Source: Phytopythium helicoides (lineage: Eukaryota; Oomycota; Peronosporomycetes; Pythiales; Pythiaceae). Taken from it: 64,000 bases of DNA. The DNA lies in NCBI GenBank assembly GCA_024867545.1, contig JANFNE010000050.1:124001-188000 (forward strand), read 5' to 3'. This document shows, in pieces, positions 49,246 to 59,669 of the stretch (position 1 is its first letter; each line of letters opens with the position of its first letter). The notes under the pieces were generated by a model. That model had not been told where the DNA came from and did not search any database. It saw nothing but the letters and a program-made list of their open reading frames with translations. A program made the position numbers and the translations under genes.

Positions 49246-49492
49246 ACCTGCCTGGTGCCTCGAGTCGGTCGAGGTGGGGCGTGTTCCGATTGCATCGGCG
49301 GAATGACTCGTCCACACGTCGCAGAGACGCTCTTGTACCGCATATACCTTTATGTTCTGATTTCTCTCCGTACTGCATTCGTCGCTACAGCTGAGTTTAA
49401 TAGTGCCATTGTGCGCTGCGACCTCCATAAAATGGCGCTGCCACCGGCCAGTCGCGCTTTCGCCACCTCACTCCCGGACCCCCTCGAGCATC
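49246..49492. promoter_or_regulatory. Upstream region of MTHFR
   Basis: 247 bp between the CCZ1 stop and the MTHFR start. An in-frame ATG at 49430 lies within it, but MGKIID fits the enzyme's usual start better. Confidence 0.35.
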
Positions 49493-51659
49493 ATGGGCAA
49501 GATCATCGACTCGATCCAGGCGACGTACGCTGCGAACGGCAATGGCAGCGGCAGCGCGTCGCGGCCCACGGTGTCGTTCGAGTTCTTCCCTGCCAAGACG
49601 GACGCGGGCGTGTTCAACCTGCTGGCGCGCGTGGAGGAGATGGGGCTGGCGCTGCAGCCGACGTTCGTGACGCTCACGTGGCGCTCGGCCTTCAAGGACG
49701 AGAAGCTCTGGCTGCGCATCGGCGCGCACATCCAGCGCGAGTTCCAGCTCGACGTGCTGCTGCACCTTACGTGCCACCTGCCGCGCGACCAGATCCTGCG
49801 CATCCTCGCGGCCGCGCGCGCCGCCGGCATCCGCAACATCCTGGCGCTGCGTGGCGACCCGCCGATCGGCGCCGAGCGCTGGAAGCCCGTGCCCGGCGGG
49901 CTCAACAACGCCGTCGACCTCATCCGCCTCATCCGCGAGGAGCACGGCGACTACTTCTGCGTCGCGTGCGCAGGCTACGCCGAGGTGCACACCGAGTCCT
50001 GGAACCACCCGGAGCTCCCGCCGTCCGCCGAGGCGCGCGCGCTCGACATCGAGCGCCTGCGCATGAAGCAGGACGCCGGCGCAGACTTTATCATCACGCA
50101 GTTCTTCTTCGACGTCGACAACATGCTGCAGTGGATTGCCGACTGCCGCGCCGCCGGCATCTCCATCCCCATTTTGCCCGGCTACCTGCCCATCCAGAAC
50201 TACAGCTCCTTCTGCAAGTTCACGAGCTGGTGCAAGACGCGCGTGCCGCCCGAGGTGCTTGACGCGCTCGAGCGCATCAAGAACGACGACGCCGCTGTGC
50301 GCCGCTACGGCACGCAGCTCGCCGTCGACACCTGCCGCCGCCTGCTCGACAGTGGGCTCGTGCGCTCGCTGCACTTCTACACCATGAACCTCGCGTCTAC
50401 CGTCACGGGCGTGCTCGAGCAGCTCGACCTCGTGCCGTCGCGCAGCCAGCGCGAGCTGCCGTGGCAGTCGACGCTGCCGCGCCGCATCGGCAACGGTGTC
50501 AGCAGTGGCGTGGCCGCCAACGGCAACGGCTCGAGCCCGATGAACGGCAGCAGCGCCGAGCAGGTGCGGCCGATCTTCTGGTCCAACCGCCAGGCGAGCT
50601 ACATCGCGCGCACGGCTGCGTGGGACGAGTTCCCGAATGGCCGCTGGGGAGACCGCACGAGCCCCGCGTACGGCGAGCTGTCCGAGTACTATCTGGCGTT
50701 CAAGCGGCCCAAGTCAGACCGGCAGCTGTGGGGCACGCCGCAGTCCCCTGCGGACGTGCAGGACGTGTTCGTGCGGTTCCTGGACGGCCAGGTCAAGCAG
50801 CTGCCGTGGTGCGAGCAGGCGTTGTCGCTCGAGAGCGCGGCCATCCGCGAGCACCTCAAGTGGCTGAACGCGAACGGGTTCATGACGATCAACAGCCAGC
50901 CGCGCGTGAACGGCGTGCCGTCGAGCGACCCGTCCTTCGGCTGGGGCGGCGACGACGGCTACGTGTTCCAGAAGGCGTACGTGGAGTTCTTCGTGGCGCC
51001 GGAGCTGCTGGCCAAGCTGCTGGCGGCCATCGAGCGCGACTTCCCGCAGCTGTCGTACCACGCGCTCAACCGCGCGGGACAGGAGTTCCGCAACACGCCG
51101 GCGCGCAGCGTGAACGCCGTGACGTGGGGCGTGTTCCCGGGTCGCGAGATCATCCAGCCCACGATCGTCGACTCGGACTCGTTCGCCGCGTGGAAGGACG
51201 AGGCGTTCGAGCTGTGGCTGACCCAGTGGGCGTCTGCTTACTCCGCGGACTCACCCTCGGCCACCGTCATCCAGCACATCTGCGACTCGTACTTCCTCGT
51301 CAACATCGTCGACAACGACTACGCCAACGGTGCGTGGTGCGCGGAGGGGTCTTTGTATCTGCTGGCTGACTGACCTGACGTTCTTTGTGCTCCCAGACGC
51401 GTCCGACATCTTCGCCGTGTTCACGCGCGTCATCACGGAGGGCATGAGCCACGCCGACCTGCGCGCGCGCGTGATGGAGCTCGAGGGCAAGAACGAGGCG
51501 CTGCACGAGGCGCTGGCCAAGCTCGAGGGCCTGCGCGGCGACATGGAGCGCGACCTGCGCGCCACGCACGACGAGCTGGCGCGCTCGCGCGAGGACGCGC
51601 TGCAGCTGCGCGCGACGGTGCGCCAACTGCAGGCGCAGCTGGCGCGCCAGGCGCTCTAG
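49493..51659 (+). CDS. MTHFR: Methylenetetrahydrofolate reductase with C-terminal coiled coil
   Basis: Two exons, 49493-51329 and 51397-51659, separated by a 67-nt intron (G|GTGCGT...CCCAG); about 699 residues. The N-terminal FAD/folate barrel shows FEFFPAKTDAGVFNLLARVE, THLTCHLPRDQI-like LHLTCHLPRDQ, NILALRGDPP and GADFIITQFFFD. The second half matches the eukaryotic regulatory domain (FWSNRQASYIARTAAWDEFP, GRWGDRTSPAYGELSEYYL, NSQPRVNGVPSSDP). It reduces 5,10-methylene-THF to 5-methyl-THF for methionine synthesis in the cytosol. After NDYANDASDIFAVFTRVI, exon 2 adds a helical tail of about 75 residues with heptads (LRARVMELEGKNEALHEAL), not usual for MTHFR. Without the intron the protein would end in an unrelated short tail. 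Confidence 0.93.
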
Positions 51660-52159
51660 CGCGGCCCGCGCCGACCGTAGACGCTGACCGTAGACGCTGA
51701 CCGTAGACGCGGGGCGAGGCCGGCGGGAGAACCGGGCGCTCCGCTCCGCCCCCGCTTCGACCCGCCGCCCTCGCCCCGCCTCGCCGTAAAGAGCCGACAA
51801 GACCTCGCTTTTGCACGCTCGCTCGTCTACAGCCCGCACCTTCACTGCCGCGCAGCAGCCTCCTCGTCTCACGCCACGCGCATGTTCGCCGCGGGATCTT
51901 GCGGTCGGCGCCGCGCCATTTGCCCCGCTTGTTTTTTACCGCGGGCGGCATCCAAGCAGCAATCCTGGAAGCGCTGCGTTTCAGCCAATGAGCGCCGCGT
52001 GACGTGGTTTCTGGCCAATCGGCGCGCGCGATCCTGCCGGCGCATGAGGGCGACGCCCCGCCGGTGAATCCTCGCACCTAGCGCAGCACGCACAGTACGC
52101 GCGCGGCGCATTGCGTGGCAGCAGGGGGGCAAAGAGAAATCGGCTCGGAAGCGCGCAGC
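51660..52159. promoter_or_regulatory. Upstream region of threonyl-tRNA synthetase with two CCAAT boxes
   Basis: 500 bp, GC-rich. CCAAT at 51985 and 52015, both in GCCAAT context, 140-175 bp before the ATG, like the CCAAT boxes before the NVL gene. Confidence 0.5.
51672..51710. repeat. 13-nt direct repeat, three copies
   Basis: Three consecutive units of (CT)GACCGTAGACG directly after the MTHFR stop. It lies in the 3' region; no function is evident. Confidence 0.85.
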
Positions 52160-54391
52160 ATGAGCGAGCAGAAGGCGGAGCGCGTCAAGACGCGGCTGAC
52201 GCAGGCCAGCGGGCCGGCCATCGCCGACAGCGCCAAGATCGGGGGGCCGTTCACGCTGACGCCCAACCCGCCGTTCCTGGCGACGCGCGCGGCCGTGTAC
52301 GACCGCGTGATGGCGCGGCAGCAGGCCGAGATCGCGGCGCTGGCCGCCAAGGCCACGCCCATTCAGGTGACGCTGCCCGACGGCGCCGTCAAGGAGGGCG
52401 TCGCCTGGCAGACCACGCCGCTGGACATCGCGCTCGCCATCTCGCAGGGACTCGCCGACCAGGTCGTCGTCGCGCGCGTCACCTACAAGGGAACGCCAGA
52501 GGACCCCTTCCGCGTCTCGGCCGCCGACGTGGACGGCAACGAGAGCGCAGAGGCAGCGGGCGACTCGTGTTGCGCAGCTGTCGCGGCCGACAAGGCCGAG
52601 CTCTGGGACGTCTTCCGACCCCTCATCGGCGACTGCCGCCTCGAGCTGCTCAAGTTCGACTCGCGCGAGGGAAAGATGGTCTTCTGGCACTCGAGCGCGC
52701 ACATCCTCGGCGAGAGCCTCGAAAACCTCAAGGGCGCGCACCTCACCATCGGACCCCCGGTCGAGGGCGGCTTCTACTACGACTCGTACATGGGCAAGGA
52801 GACGGTGCCCGAGAGCGACCTGGCCGTCATCGAGAAGGCCTGCCTTAAGGTCGTCAAGGACAAGCAAAAGTTCGAGCGCATCGTGCTCACCAAGGAGGAG
52901 GCGCTCGAGATGTTCGCCGACAACGTCTTCAAGACGCAGATCATCTCGACCAAGATTCCGGACGGCGGCAAGACCACCGCCTACCGCTGCGGACCTCTCA
53001 TTGATCTATGCCGCGGACCGCACGTGCCGCACACGGGCAAGATCAAGGCGTTTGCCGTCACGCGTACCTCTAGTACCTACTGGCTTGGCAAGACGACCAA
53101 CGACAGCCTGCAGCGCGTGTACGGCATCTCGTTCCCGGACAAGCACCAGATGAAGGAGTGGAAGCACTTCCAGGAGGAAGCGGCCAAGCGCGACCACCGT
53201 CGCCTGGGTCTGAGCGAGGAGCTGTTCTTCTTCCACCAACTGAGTCCCGGCAGTGGTTTCTGGCTGCCGCACGGTGCGGCCGTCTACTTCAAGCTGCTCA
53301 AGTTCATCCGTGAGCAGTACCGTGAGCGCGGATACACGGAGGTCATCACGCCCAACGTGTTCAACATGGAGCTGTGGAACATCTCGGGTCATGCCCAGCA
53401 CTACAAGGAGAACATGTTTGTGTTTGACGTCGAGGGTCAGGAGTTTGCTCTAAAGCCCATGAACTGCCCGTCGCACTGTCTCATGTTCGACCACCGTCAG
53501 CGCTCGTACCGTGAGCTGCCGGTGCGCTACGCCGACTGCGGTGTTCTTCACCGTAACGAGCTGAGCGGCGCCCTCACGGGCCTTACGCGCGTGCGCCGAT
53601 TCCAGCAGGATGATGCCCATATTTTCTGCCGTGACGACCAGATCAAGACCGAGGTGCTCGACTTCCTCAAGTTCATGAAGTACGTGTACGACATTTTCGG
53701 CATCTCGTTCCAGCTAGAGCTTTCGACCCGCCCGGAGAAGGCCATGGGCGAGAAGGAGCAGTGGGACCGCGCCGAGGCGCAGCTTGCCGAGGCGCTCGAC
53801 GAGTTTGTCGGCGCTGGCAAGTGGGTTGTGAACCCCGGCGATGGTGCCTTCTACGGCCCAAAGATTGACATTATGATCACCGACGCTCTCAAGCGCCAGC
53901 ACCAGTGTGCTACGGTGCAGCTCGACTTCCAGCTGCCGATTCGCTTCAACCTCAAGTACCGCTCGGACGACGAGGAGCTGTTTAAGCGCCCGGTGATCAT
54001 CCACCGTGCCATCTACGGCTCTCTTGAGCGCTTTGTGGCTGTGTTGGTCGAGCACTATGCCGGAAAGTTCCCGTTCTGGCTGTCGCCGCGCCAGATCCTG
54101 ATCGTGACGGTCGGCGCGCAGTTTGTGGACTACGGGTACAAGGTCAAAGACCAGCTCTTCCGCGCGGGCTTTGACGTGGACATTGAGGACTCGGGCAAGA
54201 CGCTCAACAAGAAGATTCGCGAGGGTCAGCTGGCGCACTACAACTTTATCCTCGTGGTCGGCGCCCAGGAGCAGGAGACCAATTCGGTGAACATTCGCAC
54301 CCGCGACAACAAGGTGCACGGCACCAAGACGGTCGAGGAGGCCATCGCCATGTTCAAGCGTCTTGAGGAGACCAAGTCGTCGGAGGAGTAA
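52160..54391 (+). CDS. Threonyl-tRNA synthetase
   Basis: 743 residues from ATG 52160 (MSEQKAERVKTRLTQ), single exon. Order of domains: N-terminal extension; TGS-like domain (PIQVTLPDGAVKEGVAWQTT) with a ~25-residue Ala/Cys-rich insert; editing domain with HSSAH (His177, His181) and the second zinc-site-like element (CRGPHVPHTGKI). The class II catalytic core has zinc ligand Cys436 in MNCPSHC, motif 2 RNELSGALTGLTRVRRF with QDDAHIF, and PVIIHRAIYGSLERF. The anticodon-binding domain ends with VHGTKTVEEAIAMFK. It charges tRNA-Thr with threonine. No mitochondrial presequence is obvious, although upstream non-ATG starts could produce one, so I infer a cytosolic or dual role. All catalytic residues that I can check are present. 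Confidence 0.95.
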   Translation: MSEQKAERVKTRLTQASGPAIADSAKIGGPFTLTPNPPFLATRAAVYDRVMARQQAEIAALAAKATPIQVTLPDGAVKEGVAWQTTPLDIALAISQGLADQVVVARVTYKGTPEDPFRVSAADVDGNESAEAAGDSCCAAVAADKAELWDVFRPLIGDCRLELLKFDSREGKMVFWHSSAHILGESLENLKGAHLTIGPPVEGGFYYDSYMGKETVPESDLAVIEKACLKVVKDKQKFERIVLTKEEALEMFADNVFKTQIISTKIPDGGKTTAYRCGPLIDLCRGPHVPHTGKIKAFAVTRTSSTYWLGKTTNDSLQRVYGISFPDKHQMKEWKHFQEEAAKRDHRRLGLSEELFFFHQLSPGSGFWLPHGAAVYFKLLKFIREQYRERGYTEVITPNVFNMELWNISGHAQHYKENMFVFDVEGQEFALKPMNCPSHCLMFDHRQRSYRELPVRYADCGVLHRNELSGALTGLTRVRRFQQDDAHIFCRDDQIKTEVLDFLKFMKYVYDIFGISFQLELSTRPEKAMGEKEQWDRAEAQLAEALDEFVGAGKWVVNPGDGAFYGPKIDIMITDALKRQHQCATVQLDFQLPIRFNLKYRSDDEELFKRPVIIHRAIYGSLERFVAVLVEHYAGKFPFWLSPRQILIVTVGAQFVDYGYKVKDQLFRAGFDVDIEDSGKTLNKKIREGQLAHYNFILVVGAQEQETNSVNIRTRDNKVHGTKTVEEAIAMFKRLEETKSSEE

Positions 54392-55129
54392 GCAGTTCTG
54401 CTACTGCTAGCTAGCTAGCGAGGGCTACCAATCGTAGACCGTGGAGCGTTGGCGTAGTTTCAATTGCGTTCTGTCATGACACAACAACATGAAGTCGTGG
54501 GTTACGTTTCTTCACCTAAAGAACCAAAGTTCCCTTGGGTCTGTAGCGCCTGCAGGAAACCTACTGCTACTGCTGCTGCTGTAGCTGCAAAGTCCCTGCC
54601 GACAGGTCTCCGAGACAAAGGCGCGTGTGGTCGCTGGAAAGCGCCCGACAACTGGTTGCGCTGCACGTCGATGATCTTGAGCTGCGACGATCCCGCACTT
54701 GGAGAGCTTCCAGGACGAAGGCAGCGTGCTCCCGCAGTCTTTCTGTCTTGAAAGACGACTGCTCAAGTGGAAGCACAGCGCGCAGCGCATCGACCGCCGC
54801 GCGCTCCCTCATCCGCTCTCGAACTCGTGCACGTCATGAAGCCACGCGTGGCTACCTTGACTTGGATACGTCGCGCTTGACACTCTTCGTGGCCGATCAT
54901 CCCTGCCGCTGGCTTGATAGACTCCGATGTCGCCGCGGCGAAGGCCTTGGAAGTGTCTGGAGGCTGGAGGCGTGGCCCCGGGTCGTGAGCCGGGAAATGC
55001 GGCCGCTTGGACTCCATCGCGCTCGCCACAAGAAGTCTCTTCGCCCGTTCCGGACCCGCTTGACACGACTAGATCGCTAATAGAGCTCTCATCCAAACCA
55101 ATTGGGTGTTGAGGGATGACATGATGAAA
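54392..55129. other. Unassigned region with a short coiled-coil-like frame
   Basis: A minus-strand frame at 54567-54812 begins RERAAVDALRAVLPLEQSSF and LREHAAFVLEALQ, helix-like, but ends after 81 residues in low complexity. It could be the last exon of a lost gene. Nothing firmer is seen. This marks the start of the transposon-rich end of the window. Confidence 0.25.
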
Positions 55130-56060
55130 GCGGGCTTCATCCTCAAGTCATTTCCGAAGCTGTGTTTTCGTCGCGCGGACAATGCGCTCGAAATGGCCAT
55201 CTTGGATGCGGATTTTTTTCCGATGCGAACTATGTAAATGCGGCTCGCAGAACGCTTCATCGACATCAGCGTCAGCGAGTCGGAGACCGTCACCTTCGAC
55301 GACCCAATCGAACTCCTTCTCGTCATTGATATCCCCGTGAGGAGCATCGATTGTGTTCGCTTAAGGCTGCACTGGCGCTCGATCAAGCTGCTGCGTCGTC
55401 TTCATATAGAAACCTTTTGACTTTCCGAAAGCCTTTGTAGAATTCCTGGTATCCCGCAGGAGCTGCTTTGATGATGCTGTCCCATACGTCACTTGTTTGT
55501 TGATATCATTACCACCCGAACCACTTTGCTCTCGTAGGCTCTCGAAAGCTTTGTACATCGGCAATAGGCGTTTGTACTTGCTCTCACATACAGCGGCTAC
55601 TTCGATATACCGTGTTAGTGAGCGATAGCAATTCTAGAGACGAATGACACGCATCCAGATACCGCTGAAGGTCTGTCGAAACAATCAATCGGCGTTGGTC
55701 ACTTTTGCGGCAATTTCGTCCCATGCGTTCGGGACAAGCTGGCGTGAGCCTGTAGCTGAAAGCCTCGCTTCAGCTCTCTCCGCCAGCAAAACCCTCTCGA
55801 GTTCCTTCCGCCACACGACACCCCGGCGGCGGTGCGTGGGCGCGAGAGCCTCCTGCTGCTCGCCGTTGAATGTCTCCGCCTCACCCCACTGCTGTGGTAG
55901 ACTTGGCTCGTCAACTTGCGGCTCCTCGTCCTTCTCCTTCAACTCCGAAGAGGAGCTGCTCGGCGAGAGTCGCCGAGCAGCACTCGACACTTCGCCAACG
56001 CGGCGCCTCGGCGTCGTGTCTGCTTGTGTAACGGGGTTACACGGGTATGTACCCATCGGG
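55130..56060 (-). pseudogene. Myb/SANT-like (trihelix) DNA-binding gene, broken; likely Harbinger accessory ORF
   Basis: The upstream part (55685-56056) encodes an acidic, Ser-rich N-terminus, then LVPNAWDEIAAKVTNAD, followed by a stop. The frame resumes after a gap with CESKYKRLLPMYKAFESLR. A further shift leads to DEKEFDWVVEGDGLRLADAD and AFCEPHLH near 55180-55360. The W...I...V...C..KYKRLL pattern is that of SANT/trihelix proteins, which accompany PIF/Harbinger transposases. At least two frame breaks exclude a working gene, unless they hide short introns. Confidence 0.45.
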
Positions 56061-56326
56061 GTAGCTGGCTACACTGGGTTGTGTATCCATTTCCCTCCGG
56101 CTAAGTACGGCCGTGAGGTTGAGTGGCTTTCATGAGCCTTGCATACTTTAGTCAAGTAGTTTGCGAACAGTCCTTGTAGGAACCACCCATTTCGAATGGG
56201 CTGTAATGCATACAAATACACAGTCTCTATTTTACCGCCTAGCACACAAACCTTCAGGTCGTTTGGCTAGCCAGCTCGGTACTTCGTACCTACGAGCTGC
56301 AACGCTTCCTTGAAGCATAGTACTGT

Positions 56327-56970
56327 GTGACTCCGTCACACCTTGACTCCACAGCCTTTTGTTGCCGTTGGCGCATCACGGAGCGGTCATTCATTCTCGG
56401 GGCGCGAGCGCGCGCCGTGATCGCTCGCGACAACGCCGCCGGGGTCAAATTCATTCCTCGCTCCATGCCAGGGCTTGACATGAGGCTCGAGGAAAACCGG
56501 TTCATTTTTGGTATGAGGTTCGTCCAACCGGAGGCGGAATTCAAGAGCTACTTTCGCGTGACAAATCGCCAGTACGATATCCTCTACTGGCAGTGCGCGC
56601 CAAGGATCGAGCAAGGCGTTGCAAGCCGCCAAGAGGTCCTCGGGGTCGCGCTGAGCTGGCTCGCCAGCGGTTTCCCGGCCCCATGAGCTCAGCACCCATT
56701 TTCGCCTCTCGGTACCTGCTATCGCTACCGACTCCTTGGGATCCAGGCTATCACCCGTGCTCTACTCAGCAACATCCGACTGCCGACCAAAGTCCCAGTC
56801 GACTTTGTCTCCAAGTTCCCATTATTTTCGCAGGCGCTCTTTGCCATTGCCGGTGTGCTGTTCCGCGTCATGGTCATCGGCGAAAACCAGGCACTTTTAC
56901 GCTCTCGCAAAGGGTTCGCATCGACGAATGTGCTATGTGGTGAAGTGGATATCGATTTGGGGTGGTAACG
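56327..56970 (+). pseudogene. PIF/Harbinger-like transposase, N-terminal half, broken
   Basis: FKSYFRVTNRQYDILYWQCAPRIEQG...SRQEVLGVALSWLASG resembles the helix-turn-helix start of Harbinger-type transposases. In another frame downstream, ITRALLSNIRLPTKVPVDF and FPLFSQALFAIAGV continue the expected pattern up to the point where the DDE core should begin. The DDE core itself is not found. Together with the SANT-like relic next to it, this suggests the remains of one two-gene Harbinger element. I could not find its terminal repeats. Confidence 0.45.
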
Positions 56971-57026
56971 GTGAGGCCGCCGTGTGACACGTGTCAGACC
57001 CAGAATGTCGCAGCGATATCCGCCGT

Positions 57027-57049
57027 GTAACGGGCCTAAAGCCCGTTAC
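57027..57049. repeat. Hairpin GTAACGGGC/GCCCGTTAC
   Basis: 9-nt perfect arms with loop CTAAA. A second hairpin, CGGGAGGC/GCCTCCCG, lies at 57102-57121, and a wider inverted pair TGATTGGCT/AGCCAATCA at 57147-57155 and 57181-57189. Such clusters of small palindromes often lie near transposon ends. Confidence 0.6.
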
Positions 57050-57408
57050 GATACTTGCACGTTGCTCGAAGGAAGCAAATTCAACTCTGTTTCATTATCG
57101 GCGGGAGGCGGAGGCCTCCCGACCACTAAATCCCCAAAGTGGCTCGTGATTGGCTGAATGTGGGCTGCGTCCCAAATATCAGCCAATCAGAGCGAGGCAT
57201 GTCGACGCATGTCTACGCGGTGACACGCGTCACATATCCTACCTACATATGCAATAAAACGGTAGATGCTAGCTACATATGCAATATGGAAAGTGTGCGG
57301 GGAGCGCCCCGCTACACGCCGACACTGATAGTCAGTACCATTGATATCGATCACCACTGTCGGTATCTGGCACCCGATCTCGGTTGAGGCCAGGCCGGTG
57401 TGGATCAC

Positions 57409-57608
57409 AGCGACATCCAACCGTGGCAATTTTCAACCGACGATGTTCGTCTGGCGATGTTCAGCGGACAGCTTCAAGCTGGCGAAGACCGACGGACAAT
57501 GTCTTCAGACGGTGTCCACCGGCGATATTCACCAATGATTGCCAGTCAAGTATGCTCAGTCAGCGATGTCCAATTGACTATGTCCAACGAACGACGTACA
57601 CCGACAAC
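57409..57608. repeat. Degenerate 14-bp tandem array, left part
   Basis: About 13 consecutive units with consensus close to RGCGATGTTCARCN (for example GACGATGTTCGTCT, GGCGATGTTCAGCG, AGCGATGTCCAATT). The 14-bp phase is kept almost throughout, though units are diverged. The array stops at the left end of the Merlin element and resumes behind it (59175-59335). Confidence 0.75.
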
Positions 57609-59137
57609 GGCTCTCATTAAGCAGAGCCCCAATCTGTAAAACTGCACTACATATTTTGGAACGTAGTTTCGATACAAATTGAAATATCAACACTTCAACA
57701 TATATTTTGGACCATCACTCTTCGGCAACGTGTAGCTGGCGATTGATCGCAAGCACCAAGCCGTTCATGTACTGCTCACCCGTTGCCCGCGGAGGGAAGA
57801 ACCAAGAGCGCTACATGAACTCGTCGAGGTAGCCATCCAGGTATTGCTTCGACATCCCGCGCATCGACTTGATGTGCCGCTTGATGTGGATCTCCCACAG
57901 CCCTTCAATCGTGTTGTTGTGTGCACCCGCCACCGGGTCCACGAAGCTGAGGCTGTGGTTGACCCTCTCGTGCTCGTAGCGCATACTAGCCAAGTACCGG
58001 TTATTGTCCAACGTGTGGAGCTTTCCGCCTCGCTCACACACATATGTAGCATACATGTCGGAGAGGATCATGGTGCTAGTAGAGAGCATTACATCAGTCA
58101 CTATAGTCAACAAATATACAGTACAATACATACCCTGGTTTGATGAATTCTTTGATCACGGACAACAGCGTCTTCTTCGTGCGCTTGTCGAAGACAACGC
58201 GCCCAAACAACTGGCCGGTTGCACGATCAACGCCACCGAAAAGTCAATAGTCCTGGGGCTGTTTGCGTCCACGATTGTACTTACTTTTTTTCCCAAGACT
58301 TGTCTCGTCTATTTCGACCGTATGGCCGTATCCTCCGATCTGTTTACATGTATAGCCCGTCAATGCCAGCATAGCATACAGTACAAACAACATATGAACG
58401 CTTACCTGGAAGTTCGTCGCGACTAGCTCTTTCGAGCACACTGAGCGACAATACGCGTACCAGTTGGACACCGTCGGGGGCGACACCTTGGCGATCTTGG
58501 CCGCGTGCGCCTGGAAGGTCCGCATGGCCCAGGCGTGTAGCAAGCGCAGGGCTGCTGCTGCTGACAGCTTACTCTTGTAGAAGAACGAGTTGACGAAGAG
58601 GCTCGGCTCGCGCTGCTTGCCGTCGTCGTGCGCCTTGCGGTGGGTGCACCACCAGCGTCGCGAGCTGATGAGGAGTCTCATTGGCTGGCTACACACCGGG
58701 CAGAGAAGACTGGTCTCCAGCAAACCCACTCGCACGAGCCACCGTATCGCCTTCTCCTCCGACAGCGTCGCCTCCATGATGGTGTCGTAGGCGAAGGCGT
58801 AGTCGTAGGCGAAGGTATAGTGGTACGCGGCGGAGCGGTCCATATGCTCGAGCAAGCAGTGCGCGCTTGAGGGCTGGTTCTCGAATGGCCATGTCTTTGG
58901 TGGGAGAAGTTGTTTGAAAGTGGGGCTTTGCTTTACATTTATACAAAATGCCATATACTCTTTTTCGCGCCATTCGTGCGTTTGGGTGCTATTGTGGGGC
59001 TGTGCTTAATGAGTTCGCGCCAAACAGGCTCTTGGTGATGGTGGTTGTTGAAGTGGTGATATTTCAATTTGTATCGAAACTACGTTCCAAAATATGTGGT
59101 GCGGTTTTACAGAGTGGGGCTCTGCTTAATGAGAGCC
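57609..59137 (-). mobile_element. Merlin-type (IS1595/IS1016-like) DNA transposon, 1529 bp
   Basis: Terminal inverted repeats of about 93 bp (left 57609-57701, right 59045-59137) start GGCTCTCATTAAGCAGAGCC, itself a small palindrome. They differ at only a few positions. Flanking 8-mers CCGACAAC (57601-57608) and CCAACAAC (59138-59145) differ by one base and fit the 8-9 bp target duplication of Merlin. The single gene inside encodes an IS1595-type transposase. It inserted into a 14-bp tandem array. Confidence 0.85.
57811..58954 (-). pseudogene. IS1595/Merlin-type transposase, one nonsense mutation
   Basis: Exons 58954-58406, 58339-58134 and 58075-57811, with introns of 66 and 58 nt (GTAAGC...AACAG; GTATGT...ACTAG). 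N-terminal zinc-finger-like CPVCSQPM...WWCTHRK and helix-turn-helix (KIAKVSPPTVSNWY) precede the catalytic core: HTVEIDETSLGKKSKYNRGR (first Asp), TMILSDMYATYV (second Asp), SLSFVDPVAGAHNNTIEGLW (Glu/His-Asn region) and the end LDGYLDEFM. A TGA at 58244-58246 sits where the family has Trp (QDY*LFGGVDRATGQLF). That single change probably silences an otherwise complete gene. Loss is recent, given the intact splice sites and terminal repeats. Confidence 0.85.
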
Positions 59138-59174
59138 CCAACAACGGTTAACCATCAGTGTCAAATCAGTGAGC

Positions 59175-59335
59175 TCCAGCCGACGATGTTCAGTGACAAT
59201 GATTGGACACGACGATATTCAACGAGCGGCGTTCAGCTGACGATGTTCGATGAATGATGTTCAGCCAGCGATGTTCCGGTAGCGATGTTCGGGCAGCGAT
59301 GCTTGTCCAGCAATATTCGGCCTGCGATGTTCAGC
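59175..59335. repeat. Degenerate 14-bp tandem array, right part
   Basis: About 11 units such as GACGATATTCAACG, AGCGGCGTTCAGCT, AGCGATGTTCCGGT, AGCGATGTTCGGGC and TGCGATGTTCAGCG, in phase 14. Continuation of 57409-57608 beyond the transposon. Confidence 0.8.
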
Positions 59336-59669
59336 GATTCAACCACCGAGGTAGAGCCAGACCAAGTAATGATCGACGGCCATTGGTAGCCAGTACAGGG
59401 AATGGGCACAGTCTACGCTGCGCAAACAAGCAGAACCAAGGGTTGGCGACCAGTGGACTGTGGGCTAGGGCGCGTGGCATGTTTAGCGAATCAGTTGGTA
59501 ATCTCCCGTGAAGTACACAAGCCTCTGCATTCTTTGGACTTCTTCACCAGCTCATCAAGTCAACGCGCTCAAGGGGAGCGCAAGATGGTATCATAAAGCA
59601 TTTAATTGGATTGGTACTGCTCAGCTACGTTAGCAGAGCGCGCCTGGTGGCGCGTACGAGGGTGCCACC
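59336..59669. other. Unassigned region
   Basis: I see no gene or repeat in this stretch. Confidence 0.3.
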
